Of a stretch of 64,000 nt of DNA, positions 1 through 10,204 are shown one piece after another. Numbering within the stretch: position 1 is the first letter of the stretch; every line of letters starts with the position of its first letter. Source of the DNA: Eublepharis macularius (Eukaryota > Chordata > Lepidosauria > Squamata > Eublepharidae); the NCBI RefSeq assembly GCF_028583425.1, contig NC_072794.1:24487232-24551231 (forward strand). The letters are read 5' to 3'. The translations under genes were made by a program, and so were the position numbers. The notes beneath the pieces are model-generated. The model worked only from the letters and a program-made list of their open reading frames with translations, was not told where the DNA came from and ran no database searches.

Positions 1-1390
1 TGTACCATGGCCAGGCCTGAAGCTGGACTGGAATGGATCCAGGATAGAGGCATCACCCAGGTATACCTGCAGCTGTTCCGCTACTGCCCTCTCAGTTACC
101 TAACCCAGGAACAGAATATTCGAAACTGGGCGATAATTGGCTGGATCAGCAGGATCCAGTGATGGTTTCTTTAAGAAGGACCGCACCACTGCCTCTTTCA
201 GTGAGTCTGTAAAAAAACCAGAACTCAGAGAAAGATTAATGATGTCAGCTAACGGTGCCCAAATCCCATCACCACCACTTTTCACCAGCCATGATGGCAT
301 GGGTCCAGTGAGCTCGTGGTAGGTTTCACAGCATGAAGAACCCTGCCCACCTCCTCCTGGGAGAGTGGCCTGAATTGATCTAATATCAACCCTGAGGATG
401 ACCAAGGGGCCTCCAGTACACATACTGCATCAACTGTGGTGGACAGATCCCAGCGGAGTGACAAGATATTATTCGCAAAATAGTCTCCAAAAGCCTCACA
501 GCTTATTACCGAATTTACATTTTTATTTGTCCCATGTGTGAGGGACGTTAAAGACCAAATCACTCTGGAAAGTTGTGCTGGGCAAGAACTAGTAGACGCA
601 GTGGAAGCTGCATAGTAGTCTCTCTTTGCAGCTTTCAGTGCCATCTCATAGGCCTTCATAAACGTCCTATAAGATGTTCTTGTCATTTCATCATGGAGTC
701 GCCGCCACACTCGCTCTAGCCTTCTCAGCTCCCATTTGATTTGTCATAGCTCATCAGTATACCAAGGAGCTACTCTAGTTCGGGGGCGGAGAGAGCAATG
801 GGGAGCGATCTCATCAATAGCTTCAGAGAAACGGACATTCCAGTCCTCTATCAGCTCATCCAATGAGCCACCAGGGGGCATCGGATCCTGCAGAGTGTTC
901 TGCAATTCAATTGGATCCATTTGACTCCACGGGTGAGCATAAATCAGCTCATCACCCAAGCAGGAGGGGGTCATGGTGCCCAGACAAGCCCTCAGGATGA
1001 GGTGGTCTGACCATGGCACTGCTATAGCTTCATCCAGATCCACCTGTACCCCGAACCCAAAGATCAAATCCTGTGTGTGTCCTGCTCGATGTGTGGGCAT
1101 TGATACAAACTGGGAGAGTCCTAATGCTGCCATGGAGGCTATCATGTCCATGGCCTGTGAGGAGGTAGCATCATCAGCATGGACACTGATGTCCCCTAAG
1201 ACCAGAAGCCTGGGGTACTCCAAGGCCCAGCCAGCCACCGCCTCTAACAGGCCAGGCACAGCATCTGCTGGTGCGCTGGGCAATCGGTACACCAGACAGA
1301 TGGCTATACTCTCCTCGGCATCCCACACCAGGCCCACACAATCAATGCCAGCAATCTTTGGCAAAGGGAGCAGCCTCATGGAGAAAGACT
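1..1390 (-). mobile_element. CR1-like LINE fragment: endonuclease, linker and start of reverse transcriptase
   Basis: Reading leftwards, 1379-744 gives an apurinic-type endonuclease with LVLGDISVHADD, PTHRAGHTQDLIFG and PWSDHLIL, the landmarks of CR1/L2-group endonucleases. After a frame break, 710-282 gives the linker (AAKRDYYAASTAS, FGDYFANNI). Then 423-100 gives the RT entry (FLKKPSLDPADPANYRPVSN), and 99-1 continues with a degenerate FQSSFRPGHGT block. The order is that of a LINE ORF2 cut by the window edge. At least two frame changes make it a dead copy. The exact clade (CR1, L3 or L2) cannot be fixed by eye. Confidence 0.85.
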
Positions 1391-1464
1391 CGAATGAGCA
1401 CCACTACCTCAACAAGACATTTCCCAATATGTAAAACAAATATGAGAAACCTGTACCATAAATG

Positions 1465-1887
1465 TGTTGGAATATATGTGTGTTGCAAGGTCTGAGATTC
1501 ACTCATTATGGGGTTAATGTGTTTACCTACCATGCTATTGTTTAGATTGACCTGGAAGGGGAACTTGGCTCAAAGCCAATAATCTGCAAGCCCAGAAAAC
1601 TTTAGTGTTTGTAAACTGTTATTGGTCAACAGGTCAGGTGATTTTCTTTCAGGGTCAAGAAGACAGAGGAAGAAGAAGATTCTCCATTCAGTTATCCCAG
1701 CTCTTTGTTTGTAACCAGTAGTGAGAATGTAGCTCCAGGCATTTGTTATTTTGTAGGCAATCCTGTTAACTTTTTTTCCTTTAGAAGTAAATGATTTTAA
1801 AAGCTAAACTCGTGTGCTGACTCTCTATTGATTCAAGATCCATTGCACCTCTGAAGAAAAGCTATTTTTTAACCTTTTCCCCCAACA
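1465..1887. repeat. Candidate solo LTR
   Basis: The segment starts TGTTGG and ends CCAACA, the inverted TG...CA termini of an LTR. It is flanked by near-identical 5-mers (AAATG left, AAGTG right) that fit a retroviral target duplication. It is 423 bp long and has no reading frame. No matching second LTR or internal region adjoins it, so it would be a solo LTR. This is inferred from termini only. Confidence 0.42.
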
Positions 1888-2440
1888 AAGTGGACCAGTT
1901 GAAGTAATTATTAAGGTGAAAAAGATGCTAGCGATTCGTGTATATTGTTCTTTGAATAACAGCAGTATGGTATGGCTTTGAATAGGCAATATGAGATCAT
2001 TAACTCTCAAAAAAGGCAAACCTTATGAGTTATAACATCTTGCTTTCAGATAACACTGCCAGTCATTGCTGCATCTCAAAATAGTCTAGGAGACTCAAAA
2101 TTATCTCAGAAGTCTCAGTCAACTTGAGAGGAACAATCCTTACTGAAACTACTCCTTTTTAGCTCTCCAGAGAGCCAGCTAAAAAGAAGAAAGCAAACAA
2201 ACTAAGTAACTGCAGACAAAGTATCTCATTTTCAAGTACAACATAATTCTCTCTCTCATTGTCTCACAGCAAACATGAGAAGGGGGTGGGAGTAGAAGAC
2301 AGCCTGTTGTGCCAGCCAGGAAAAACGTGGGGAAATAGCTTCCAATGTAGCTGAAGGAAATACCAATTGTTTAATTACTAATAGATTGCAAATGCTGAGT
2401 GCCATTAATACTGAATGATTAAAATGAAAAATAAACTTTG
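1888..2440. other. No gene seen; unclassified AT-rich sequence
   Basis: Short ORFs here show no family motif, codon pattern or splice structure. The right end may include the start of the U3 region of the LTR that follows, because the 5' boundary of that LTR is not clear. Confidence 0.5.
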
Positions 2441-2809
2441 TTCTCACATTTTACAGTAGCCTGCATTCAAAGTGAAAGAGGAAGCTATGTAGACATGCTT
2501 ATCTAAAATAGCCTGCATTCAAAGTAAAAGTGGAAGCAATGAGGACATGTTTATCTAAAATGTCAGTTGAAGTGCCTCGCTGTTAGATGGGAAAACAGAT
2601 ACATTCTAGCTAAAATGAGCTTAGCTTACCTGACACCAACACCATGTGATGTGTCTATATGCTGTATGTATAAAATGAGGAACTGTGAATGAATCGGGAG
2701 CTCAGTTCTTTGTGGCACTAGTCATGCTGAGCTCTGCCGGCAATAAACATCATTCCTTCGTGAAGATTCTGTCTAGTCTCAATTCTTGGGAACAGTGAAC
2801 CCTGCTACA
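2440..2809 (+). repeat. 5' LTR of the ERV (U3-R-U5), left boundary approximate
   Basis: Two tandem ~52-bp copies of a block starting TAGCCTGCATTCAAAGT lie at 2457 and 2509, like U3 enhancer repeats. A TATAAAA box is at 2669-2675 and an AATAAA signal at 2742-2747. The unit ends in ...GCTACA at 2809, directly before a primer binding site. This is the layout of a gammaretrovirus-type LTR. No 3' partner LTR is visible in the window, so the provirus is 3'-truncated or rearranged. Confidence 0.7.
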
Positions 2810-2813
2810 TTTT

Positions 2814-2835
2814 TGGGGGCTCATTCTTCTGGGAT
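2814..2835 (+). promoter_or_regulatory. ERV primer binding site, tRNA-Pro-like
   Basis: TGGGGGCTCATTC followed by TTCTGGGAT resembles the tRNA-Pro primer site used by many gamma-type retroviruses, with a few extra bases in the middle. It lies four bases after the LTR end, where a primer site should be. Confidence 0.65.
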
Positions 2836-3371
2836 TGAGGGGACCCTTGGGGTACCCCCTTGACCCCCAGTCCGTGGCCGCTGGTTCTAGACTGGTAGTG
2901 GACCTGTGGGCACCCCCTGAGTTTTTCAGGAGCAGGCCCTGCCTTCCTCGGGTGTCAGCGGTGCGCCACTGGGGCGTCAACGACCCGGTGACGGAATCAG
3001 GAACAAGTGATCCAGGAAAGTCCCGGGACATGTGAGTATGGAGTAATTGGGGTTACCGTTCCACTTTGGAGCGAAGAGGGGCTTGATCACCCCCTAGCAC
3101 AGCCCAAGTAAATGAGTCAGAGGGACTCAACTGAACCCGCTGGTGCTTGTAGGAACTGGGATGGAAACTTGTCATGTGAATGACATGAATGGAACACCTA
3201 GGGCGATTGGTGTGTGAATCTCCGAGACGCATTTCCTGGCTGGGCGACTTCGTCAGGTCGTCAAAGACGAGAAGCGAGTGCGTAGGGCCTCGTGAGAAGC
3301 AGACCCCTTACTGCTTTCTCACTGTTATTAATCCCTAGACTGTCTCGTCTTGTCTGGGCTCTGTGTTGATA

Positions 3372-4990
3372 ATGGGTGGTTCATGCTCATCCCCAGAAAC
3401 AACCCCCTTGAAATTGATGTTGAAACATTTCCAGGAGGTGTATGGAGGATGGGTCCAGTCAGGGGAGAATCCAACCCCTGAGCTGTTGGAAATTTTCTGG
3501 CCTACATTTGATTTAGGCTGTCCAAAGGAAGGGACTTTTGACGAAACAACTGCCCTAAATGTTTATCTCTTTACTCTTAAGTAACATGATGATCAGATTA
3601 TATATGCACAGTCATGGTTTGATACTTGTTTGAATCCCCCTCCCTGGGTTAAGAACTGGCCGGGGTACCGGGCTAGGAAGAAGGAGGTGCAGCTTATGGC
3701 CCTAGGGAAAGGAAGGAGGATGAATCCATAGTCAAGAAGGCGACCACCAAAGGGAGGCATCTACCCGGTGGTGCCAGTAAAGCGAGATACTGCCTGCCCC
3801 ACTGCCCCTCTAGAAGCTAGGCTCCAGCCGAAGTCTAAGCCTGTTCAACAAACCCAAGAAGAAGAGGTGCCCCCACCACCATATGCTCCCTCACTGCCTA
3901 GAGGAGGAGAGAGAGTGGAAGGGCCTGTAGAAGAGCAAGTAAGGGGAGCTGGGGGTGGACCAAGAAACCCCTCCAATGCTACCCCTGCCAAAACCAGATC
4001 TTAGACACGGAAAGAAAATGTAGAGGCAGAAGATGAGTATAAAGATATCCCAGAGCTAGAAAAAGAAGGGGAAGAGAGCAATGTCTATCCCTTGAAGAAA
4101 ACTAAAGCCTGTCCCTTAAGAGAGACAGTGGACCCTCGCTCAGGGACCTCGCATTTAATATATATACCCTTTCCAACTACTGATCTGTACAATTAGAAGA
4201 CTCACACACCTCCATTCTCAGATCAGCCAGAACTGGTGACTACTTTGTTTCAGTCCATAATTAATAGCCATAAACCAACTTGGCAGGACTGTAACAAGCT
4301 CCTAATCACGTTCTTCAATACAGAGGAACGCAAACGTATTATGCAAGGAGCTAGGAAATACCTAGCAAAGCTAGTGAAAGAAGGGGAGGATGCAGAAACA
4401 AAAGGTGAAAGAGGCATTTCCTATGGCAGATCCGAACTGGGATGCCAATGAAGAGGGAGGCATGGCTAAACTAACCGGGTACCAGCAGGCCCTGATGCAA
4501 GGGATAAAGGCTGCAGGAAAAAGGGCAACCGATATGAGAAAAATACAAGAGTGTCAACAAGGACCAAATGAGCCTCCTGGTGCTTTCCTAGAAAGGGTCT
4601 ACCAGACCTACCGTCAATACACTCCCTATGACCCAGAAGCAGAAGAAAATAGTAGAATGGTTTTGAACACTTTTGTCACCCAAGCAGCCGGGGACATTAG
4701 AAGGAAAATACAGAAGCAAGAAGGGTTCCTGGGAATGAATATAGAGCAGCTGCTTGAAATTGCCCATAAAGTTTTTTCTAATCGTGAACAGGAAGCACAA
4801 AGAGAGACCGATAGAAAAATGAAAAAGAAGGCAGAATTGCTGGCTGTAGCACTGGCCCAGCAGCCCCAACACGGACAGTACCCCCCTGGAAGGGGACGTA
4901 TGGGGGGCACCCTGAGAGAGAGGAGGCAGGCAGCCCCTAGATTTTGAAACATGTGCGTGGTGTTTTAAAAGAGGGCATTAGAAAGATGAG
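3372..4990 (+). pseudogene. ERV gag (matrix, late domain, capsid, zinc knuckle), broken
   Basis: An ATG at 3372 followed by GGT GGT gives an N-terminal glycine suited to myristoylation, then a gamma-type matrix domain that ends at a stop at 3582. Further pieces in other frames hold a proline-rich region with PPPPY (about 3870, a late-budding motif), a capsid-like stretch from about 4220, and a helical capsid C-terminus at about 4560-4850 that runs into a charged region. The CCHC zinc knuckle at about 4951-4990 has a TAG in place of a residue after its histidine. Several stops and frame changes make gag non-functional. It is related to gamma-like ERVs; no restored reading is given. Confidence 0.85.
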
Positions 4991-5224
4991 TGCAAAGAGA
5001 GGCTACAGAGTATCAGGGGATGTGGAAGAGGACGAGATGATAGAAGAAGAAAAAGATGGGACCCCCAGAGCCAAGGGGAAGTCTGAGATGGAATGTATAA
5101 AAGATGAGGACCAGCCATGGAAGCAGCATTGAGAGAGGACAAATATGGATGGCAAATAGACTCTGAATGGGACGAAGAATGGGAGGCATAAGCCAGACTG
5201 AGCACCTTCAATCTTGGCCCCCAG

Positions 5225-5341
5225 GAGCCCATGGTTGAAATTTGCATGAGGAGCCAAAATATTTCTTTCTTAGTGGACACTGGAGCTGAACGTTCAGTAG
5301 TAACTCAGCCAGTAGTCCCCGTGACAGATAAAACAATCATT
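5225..5341 (+). pseudogene. ERV protease, interrupted by PLE insertion
   Basis: The frame carries the retroviral aspartic protease signature LVDTGAERS followed by a hydrophobic strand. It is cut at 5341 by the PLE. The target sequence TAAAACAATCATT occurs at 5329-5341 and again at 9145-9157, so the protease resumes only after the insert. Downstream sequence jumps quickly to late RT, so an internal deletion of most of RT preceded or accompanied the decay. Confidence 0.8.
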
Positions 5342-5606
5342 AGCACCTTTAAGACTAACCAATTTTATTATAGCATAAGCTTTCGAGAATCAAGTTCTCT
5401 TCATCAGATGCCTGATCAAAACTGGGCAGATACAGAAGAGGAGGGGGAAAGAGAGAGAAAAGGGAGGGGGCATAAATCACAAGAAGACAGAATGCAATTA
5501 GCATAGAGGCAATCAAAACATTCCTTTGCTTGGAAATGTAAACATCTCCTTTTGGTGTGCAGTCAGTTTGTAGCAGTGAAGGTATCCAATTCCTATGTAG
5601 TATAAG
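5342..5606 (-). repeat. PLE 1 left inverted arm (pseudo-LTR)
   Basis: This is a full-length reverse complement of 8824-9088 with no mismatch noticed. It includes the block TAGCATAAGCTTTCGAGAAT, which also marks the other PLE copies in the window. Confidence 0.9.
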
Positions 5607-6195
5607 ACATTAGATGAAGATTTGAAAATTGCTTTAGTCTTATGCTCACTCCCAGAGAGTTACTCCAGTTTCACCAGTTCTGTTACTACACAAGGTGTTA
5701 CTCTGGAGGAAGTGTTGGCTAAGATAAGATCAGAGTACAACAAGCAAAGATCTTATCATGAGAAAAGGAAATGCAAGACTGACTCAAATTACATGGTCAG
5801 AGAGGCCAGACCCAGAGGGGCAGGACCTAGGCAAATGGATTACAGGCAAAGAGCCAATCCTAGAGAAAGGCAGACTCCTCCCTTCTGCCACAAATGCAAT
5901 AAGCCCGGTCACCTCCAGAGGGAGTGTTTTAGCAACAGGAGCTACAGCCACAAGGGCAGAAACAATTATGCTGCTGCAAGCAGGAACCAACAGGCAGAGA
6001 GAAACAGAAGATTTTTCAAAAGCAAGAGCTAGTAATTTTAGAGGTTTTCCTCAAACAAGGGCTGATAGTAATTATCATGTGTCTCATATTGCTCGAATAA
6101 ATGATAGCCCACAATGCTGGGTTTTAGATAGTGGCGCCTCAGCGCATATGGTTTCAGATATTAATCTGTTCCACTTACTACACAGACTACAGTGA
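5607..6195 (+). pseudogene. Copia-like gag and protease fragment lying inside PLE 1
   Basis: Frame 5622-6032 has a Ty1/copia-type Gag C-terminal part (LVLCSLPESYSSF, then LEEVLAKI) followed by a CCHC zinc knuckle, CHKCNKPGHLQREC, at about 5885. After a change of frame near 6000 the sequence gives the protease active-site block QCWVLDSGASAHM, which is characteristic of Copia elements, and stops at 6193. There is no integrase or RT. The fragment abuts the left PLE arm exactly at 5606/5607 and runs to within about 60 bases of the first in-frame ATG of the PLE ORF. It could be a captured 5' passenger, a nested insertion, or a template-switch product. Confidence 0.8.
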
Positions 6196-8704
6196 GAAAC
6201 TATGCAACACCTTATCCAGGAAACTCTTAATTCACCTCATTGGACTGATGTACAGCAAGCAACAATGGATCAAGCAAGAGGTCTCTGAACTAGACTCTTC
6301 CATGAAGTGCACCCCCTCTGCACAGACCGGTAACTGGGAGATGTTTGCCACAACCAGAGAAACTATTTATTGTAATCTATTCACTGAATTACAGAACAAG
6401 AAGGAGAAGAAATTCTCAAAACTCCTGCCTGCAACAGAGAGCAAAAACACTTGGGATCCAAGCAACATCATCAATCTTTCCAGTTACAAGCTGAGCCCAG
6501 CAGAGGAATCAGTCGTCTCACGTGGACTATCCTTTTGCCCAGCCAGACCCACACAAACCATACAACTTTGTGGAGACCTGGAGGCCTATTTTAGACGCCT
6601 AAGACTGAAAGAATTCTTCAACTACTCTGCTGGACAAAACGACGAACAAAGCACTGAACAGACACCATCACAGCAGCCCCCACCCCCCCAACCCAGCAAT
6701 ACACAACCATCATTACAAAACTCCAGGAAAAAGAATTCCACATGGACACCCCCTGAGGGCCGTAACTCCTCATTGGACTTTTACATTGAATGCTTCCGTA
6801 GACGTGCTCAGGCTGAGATAATTGACAAACAACAACACCTAAAGCAGAACCTCAGCCGTGGAGAAAGAGAGGCCATAAACAGCCTCCAAAATAATTCTGG
6901 CATAGTAATCAAGGAAGCTGACAAAGGCGGAGCAGTTGTCATCATGGATAAACAAAATTATATACAAGAAGCAGAAAGACAACTCTCCAACACAACATTC
7001 TATAAAATACTACCTTCTGACCCCATGGAGCAATACAAAAGGGAACTCAATAAAATATTAAAAACACTCCCCATGGACATACAAGAATGCATCCATACGG
7101 ACACACCCCAGGAACCACGACCAGGAAGATTCTACCTACTACCCAAAATCCACAAAGTGGGTAACCCAGGACGCCCAATTGTTGCAGGAAAATGCACCAT
7201 CACAGTAGGAGTCTCGGCATACATGGACTCTATCCTCAGGCCCTATGCCACCAGCACACCCAGCTATTTACGGGACACCACTGACTTCCTCAGGAAAATA
7301 CAATCCATTGACAACCTACCAGATGACACCATCCTAGCAACCATGGATGTGGAGGCCTTGTACACCAATATCCCACATGCAGATGGATTGCAAGCCATAC
7401 GGAATATTATCCCGGACAAAACCACAGCAAACCTCGCCACTGAACTTTGTCACTTCGTACTCACTCATAATTACTTTGAATTTGGTGACAACTTATATCT
7501 ACAGGTTAATGGCACAGCCATGGGCACACGCATGGCACCACAATATGCTAACATATTCATGGCGGACTTAGAGCAACGCTTCCTCAGCTCCCATCCACTG
7601 GAACCACTACTATACTTAAGATTCCTGGATGACATCTTCATCATGTGGACCCATGGGAAGGAAGCCCTTGAGAGATTTCATCAGGACTTCAATAACTTTC
7701 ACCCTACTATCAACCTAAGCCTGGACCACTCTACACAACAGGTACACTTCCTGGACACCACTGTACAACTACATAATGGACGAATAAATACCACCTTATA
7801 CCGGAAACCAACAGACCGATACTCATATCTACATGCCTCCAGCTACCACCCTAAACATACTACTCGGTCAATTGTCTACAGCCAAGCCTTACGTTACAAT
7901 CGTATCTGCTCCAATGCTCTTGATCGGGACTCCCACTTAAGAGATTTACAACAAGCATTTTTGGGACTACAGTACCCACCAAATGAAGTGAGGAAACAAA
8001 TCAACAGGGCCAGACTAGTACCCAGAAACAGCCTGCTCCAGGACAAACCTAAAGGAACTAACAACAGAACACCACTGGTTGTCACCTACAGTTCCCAGCT
8101 CAAACCCATCCAACGTATCATCAGTGATCTACAACCCATCCTGGAAAATGATGCCTCTCTCTCAGAAGCCCTGGGTGGAAGACCTCTCCTTGCCTACAGA
8201 CAGCCCCCCAATCTTAAACTACTTCTCACTTACAATCATGAATCGGCCAGCAGAGTCACCAGCACAGGTACCAAGCCCTGCAACAGACCCAGATGCCAGC
8301 TCTGCCCCTATATCTACCCAGGGAATACAATTACAGGACCCAATGGCATCAACTACACTGTCTCTGGCTCTTACAGCTGCTCATCCTCCAATCTGATATA
8401 TGCCCTCATGTGCCAACAATGTCCTTCTGCTCTGTACATTGGACAAACCAGCCAACCTCTACGCAAAAGAATAAATGGACACAAATCTGACATTAGAAAT
8501 GGAAACGTCCAAAAACCAGTGGGAGAACACTTCAATCTACCAGGACATTCCACCAGAGACATAAAGGTCGCTGTGGTTCAACAGAAACCTTTCAAAAACA
8601 AAATCCAACGGGAGGCTGCTGAATTGGAATTCATATGCAAATTTGACTCTGTCAAGCGGGGACTGAATAGAGACTATGAATGGTTATCACATTACCACAG
8701 GTAA
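6131..8704 (+). CDS. PLE 1 reverse transcriptase / GIY-YIG endonuclease polyprotein
   Basis: This is an uninterrupted frame of up to 857 codons. The listed start is a GTG inside the Copia-like protease; likelier starts are the ATGs at 6248 or 6302, giving about 800 residues. RT blocks follow in order: FYLLPKIHKVGNPGRPIV (fingers), ILATMDVEALYTNIP (first catalytic Asp), NGTAMGTRMAPQYANIFM, and YLRFLDDIFIMW (catalytic Asp pair), then a thumb region with LYRKPTDRYSYLHASS. A Cys cluster (CNRPRCQLC) precedes the GIY-YIG nuclease (LIYALMCQQC, ALYIGQTSQPLRKRINGH). The protein would nick target DNA and prime reverse transcription there. No lesion is visible, so it may still be functional. Confidence 0.93.
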   Translation: MAPQRIWFQILICSTYYTDYSEKLCNTLSRKLLIHLIGLMYSKQQWIKQEVSELDSSMKCTPSAQTGNWEMFATTRETIYCNLFTELQNKKEKKFSKLLPATESKNTWDPSNIINLSSYKLSPAEESVVSRGLSFCPARPTQTIQLCGDLEAYFRRLRLKEFFNYSAGQNDEQSTEQTPSQQPPPPQPSNTQPSLQNSRKKNSTWTPPEGRNSSLDFYIECFRRRAQAEIIDKQQHLKQNLSRGEREAINSLQNNSGIVIKEADKGGAVVIMDKQNYIQEAERQLSNTTFYKILPSDPMEQYKRELNKILKTLPMDIQECIHTDTPQEPRPGRFYLLPKIHKVGNPGRPIVAGKCTITVGVSAYMDSILRPYATSTPSYLRDTTDFLRKIQSIDNLPDDTILATMDVEALYTNIPHADGLQAIRNIIPDKTTANLATELCHFVLTHNYFEFGDNLYLQVNGTAMGTRMAPQYANIFMADLEQRFLSSHPLEPLLYLRFLDDIFIMWTHGKEALERFHQDFNNFHPTINLSLDHSTQQVHFLDTTVQLHNGRINTTLYRKPTDRYSYLHASSYHPKHTTRSIVYSQALRYNRICSNALDRDSHLRDLQQAFLGLQYPPNEVRKQINRARLVPRNSLLQDKPKGTNNRTPLVVTYSSQLKPIQRIISDLQPILENDASLSEALGGRPLLAYRQPPNLKLLLTYNHESASRVTSTGTKPCNRPRCQLCPYIYPGNTITGPNGINYTVSGSYSCSSSNLIYALMCQQCPSALYIGQTSQPLRKRINGHKSDIRNGNVQKPVGEHFNLPGHSTRDIKVAVVQQKPFKNKIQREAAELEFICKFDSVKRGLNRDYEWLSHYHR

Positions 8705-8823
8705 CAGATTCTCTTTACAGAGACGTGATCTGGGGGAGCCCAGTAACGCCTGGTGTGAGCTTTCGGGGACCACAGTTCTCTTTGTCAGATGCAACTGGCA
8801 GGGAGAGCTGTGGTTACCGAAGG

Positions 8824-9144
8824 CTTATACTACATAGGAATTGGATACCTTCACTGCTACAAACTGACTGCACACCAAAAGGAGATGTTTACATTTCCAA
8901 GCAAAGGAATGTTTTGATTGCCTCTATGCTAATTGCATTCTGTCTTCTTGTGATTTATGCCCCCTCCCTTTTCTCTCTCTTTCCCCCTCCTCTTCTGTAT
9001 CTGCCCAGTTTTGATCAGGCATCTGATGAAGAGAACTTGATTCTCGAAAGCTTATGCTATAATAAAATTGGTTAGTCTTAAAGGTGCTACTGGACTCTTT
9101 TTGATTTTGCTACTACAGACTAACACGGCTAACTCCTCTGGATC
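8824..9144 (+). repeat. PLE 1 right arm (pseudo-LTR) plus tail
   Basis: 8824-9088 is the inverse of the left arm. The tail 9089-9144 (ACTGGACTCTTTTTGATTTT... to CTCTGGATC) has no counterpart at the left end. The same tail occurs at 57966-58014 and, reversed, at 22973-23025, which defines the PLE end. Confidence 0.9.
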
Positions 9145-9157
9145 TAAAACAATCATT

Positions 9158-10197
9158 GTAAGGGGATTTGTTATAAGGCTACCCAGAAGTTGCTAAAGGT
9201 GCTATACAAAGCTGGCTACAAAGTGTCACAGAAGAAAGCACAGCTCTGTCAGCCCCAAGTAAAATATTTGGGATTTGATATATCAGAAGGAATCAGGTCC
9301 CTGGGCCATGAATGTAAGGAAGCAGTCTGCTCCATTCCAGAGCCCTCCTCCAGGAGGCGAGTGCGAGAATTTCTGGGGTCTGCAGGGTATTGCCAAATTT
9401 GGATTCCCAACTTTGCAAAAACAGCAAAGCCCCTTTATGAAGCTACAAAGGGGGGAGAACGGGATCCTTTTTCTGTGGGGAAAAGAGCAGAAGCAAGCAT
9501 TCCAGACTCTTAAAGGACAGTTGCTGGAAGCCCCTGCCCTGGGTCTGCCAGACCTTATGAAGCCTTTTTGCTCTTCTGTGCATAAGAGGAATGGCACAGC
9601 AGCTGGAGTATTAACCCAGCATCTGGGAAATTAGGAAAGGCCAGTAGCATACCTGTCTAAGCAGTTGGATGCTGTAGCAAAAGGCTGGCCAGCCTGTCTC
9701 CGTGCTGTAGCAGCCACAGCAGAGCTAGTCAAAGATTCGCAGAAGCTGACTTTGGGACAGAAGGTCTGTGTTAAAGTCCCACATTCTGTGCTCGCCCTGA
9801 TGGACTACAGGGAAGAGATTCGTTCACAAATGTATGCATGACCACGTATCAGGGATTGCTGAAAACCCACAAGTGAAGCTAACTGTAATTAGTGCTCTCA
9901 ACTCAGCATCCTTACTGCCAGTAGATGAGGAGAGCCCAACCCTTGATTGTCTCCGAACCATCGATGAAGTTTACTCTAGCCGAAAGGACCTGACTGATGT
10001 CCCCATGCCAAACCCAGACATTATTTTACTGACGGCAGCAGCTTTGTCGAAAATGGGGTTAGAAACACAAGGTATGCAGTAGTAACTTGGACAAAGAATA
10101 TAAAAGCTAAACCCTTGCCACCCAATACCTCTGCTCAGAAAGCTGAACTTACTGCTTTAGCCAGAGCTCTTCAGTTAGCAGAAGGATTAAAAGGTTA
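9158..10197 (+). pseudogene. ERV pol remnant: RT thumb/connection and RNase H
   Basis: Right of the PLE the ERV resumes. 9190-9513 matches the late RT region of gamma-type pol (YLGF block and the FLGSAGYC-like connection), 9834-10082 resembles the connection domain, and about 10085-10197 the start of RNase H. Stops and frame changes lie between the pieces. The early RT, with the catalytic Asp pair, is missing. The copy is dead. The RNase H frame stops where R4-like LINE sequence begins. Confidence 0.8.
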
Positions 10198-10204
10198 ACA
10201 TTCT

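Larger units (their letters stand above)
5342..9144 (+). mobile_element. Penelope-like element (PLE 1) with inverted terminal arms
   Basis: The insert is bounded by 13-bp duplications (5329-5341 and 9145-9157). It starts with a 265-bp arm (5342-5606) that is the reverse complement of 8824-9088, followed on the right by a 56-bp tail ending CTCTGGATC. Between the arms lie a Copia-like gag-protease fragment and a long RT/GIY-YIG ORF. Inverted pseudo-LTRs, RT and a GIY-YIG endonuclease are the known hallmarks of Penelope-like retroelements. The arms appear identical and the ORF is open, so the copy looks young compared with the ERV it landed in. Confidence 0.92.

Noticed and set aside
10136..10200. 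Intact ERV RNase H
   Set aside because: Only the first part is present, before a frame change and LINE sequence.
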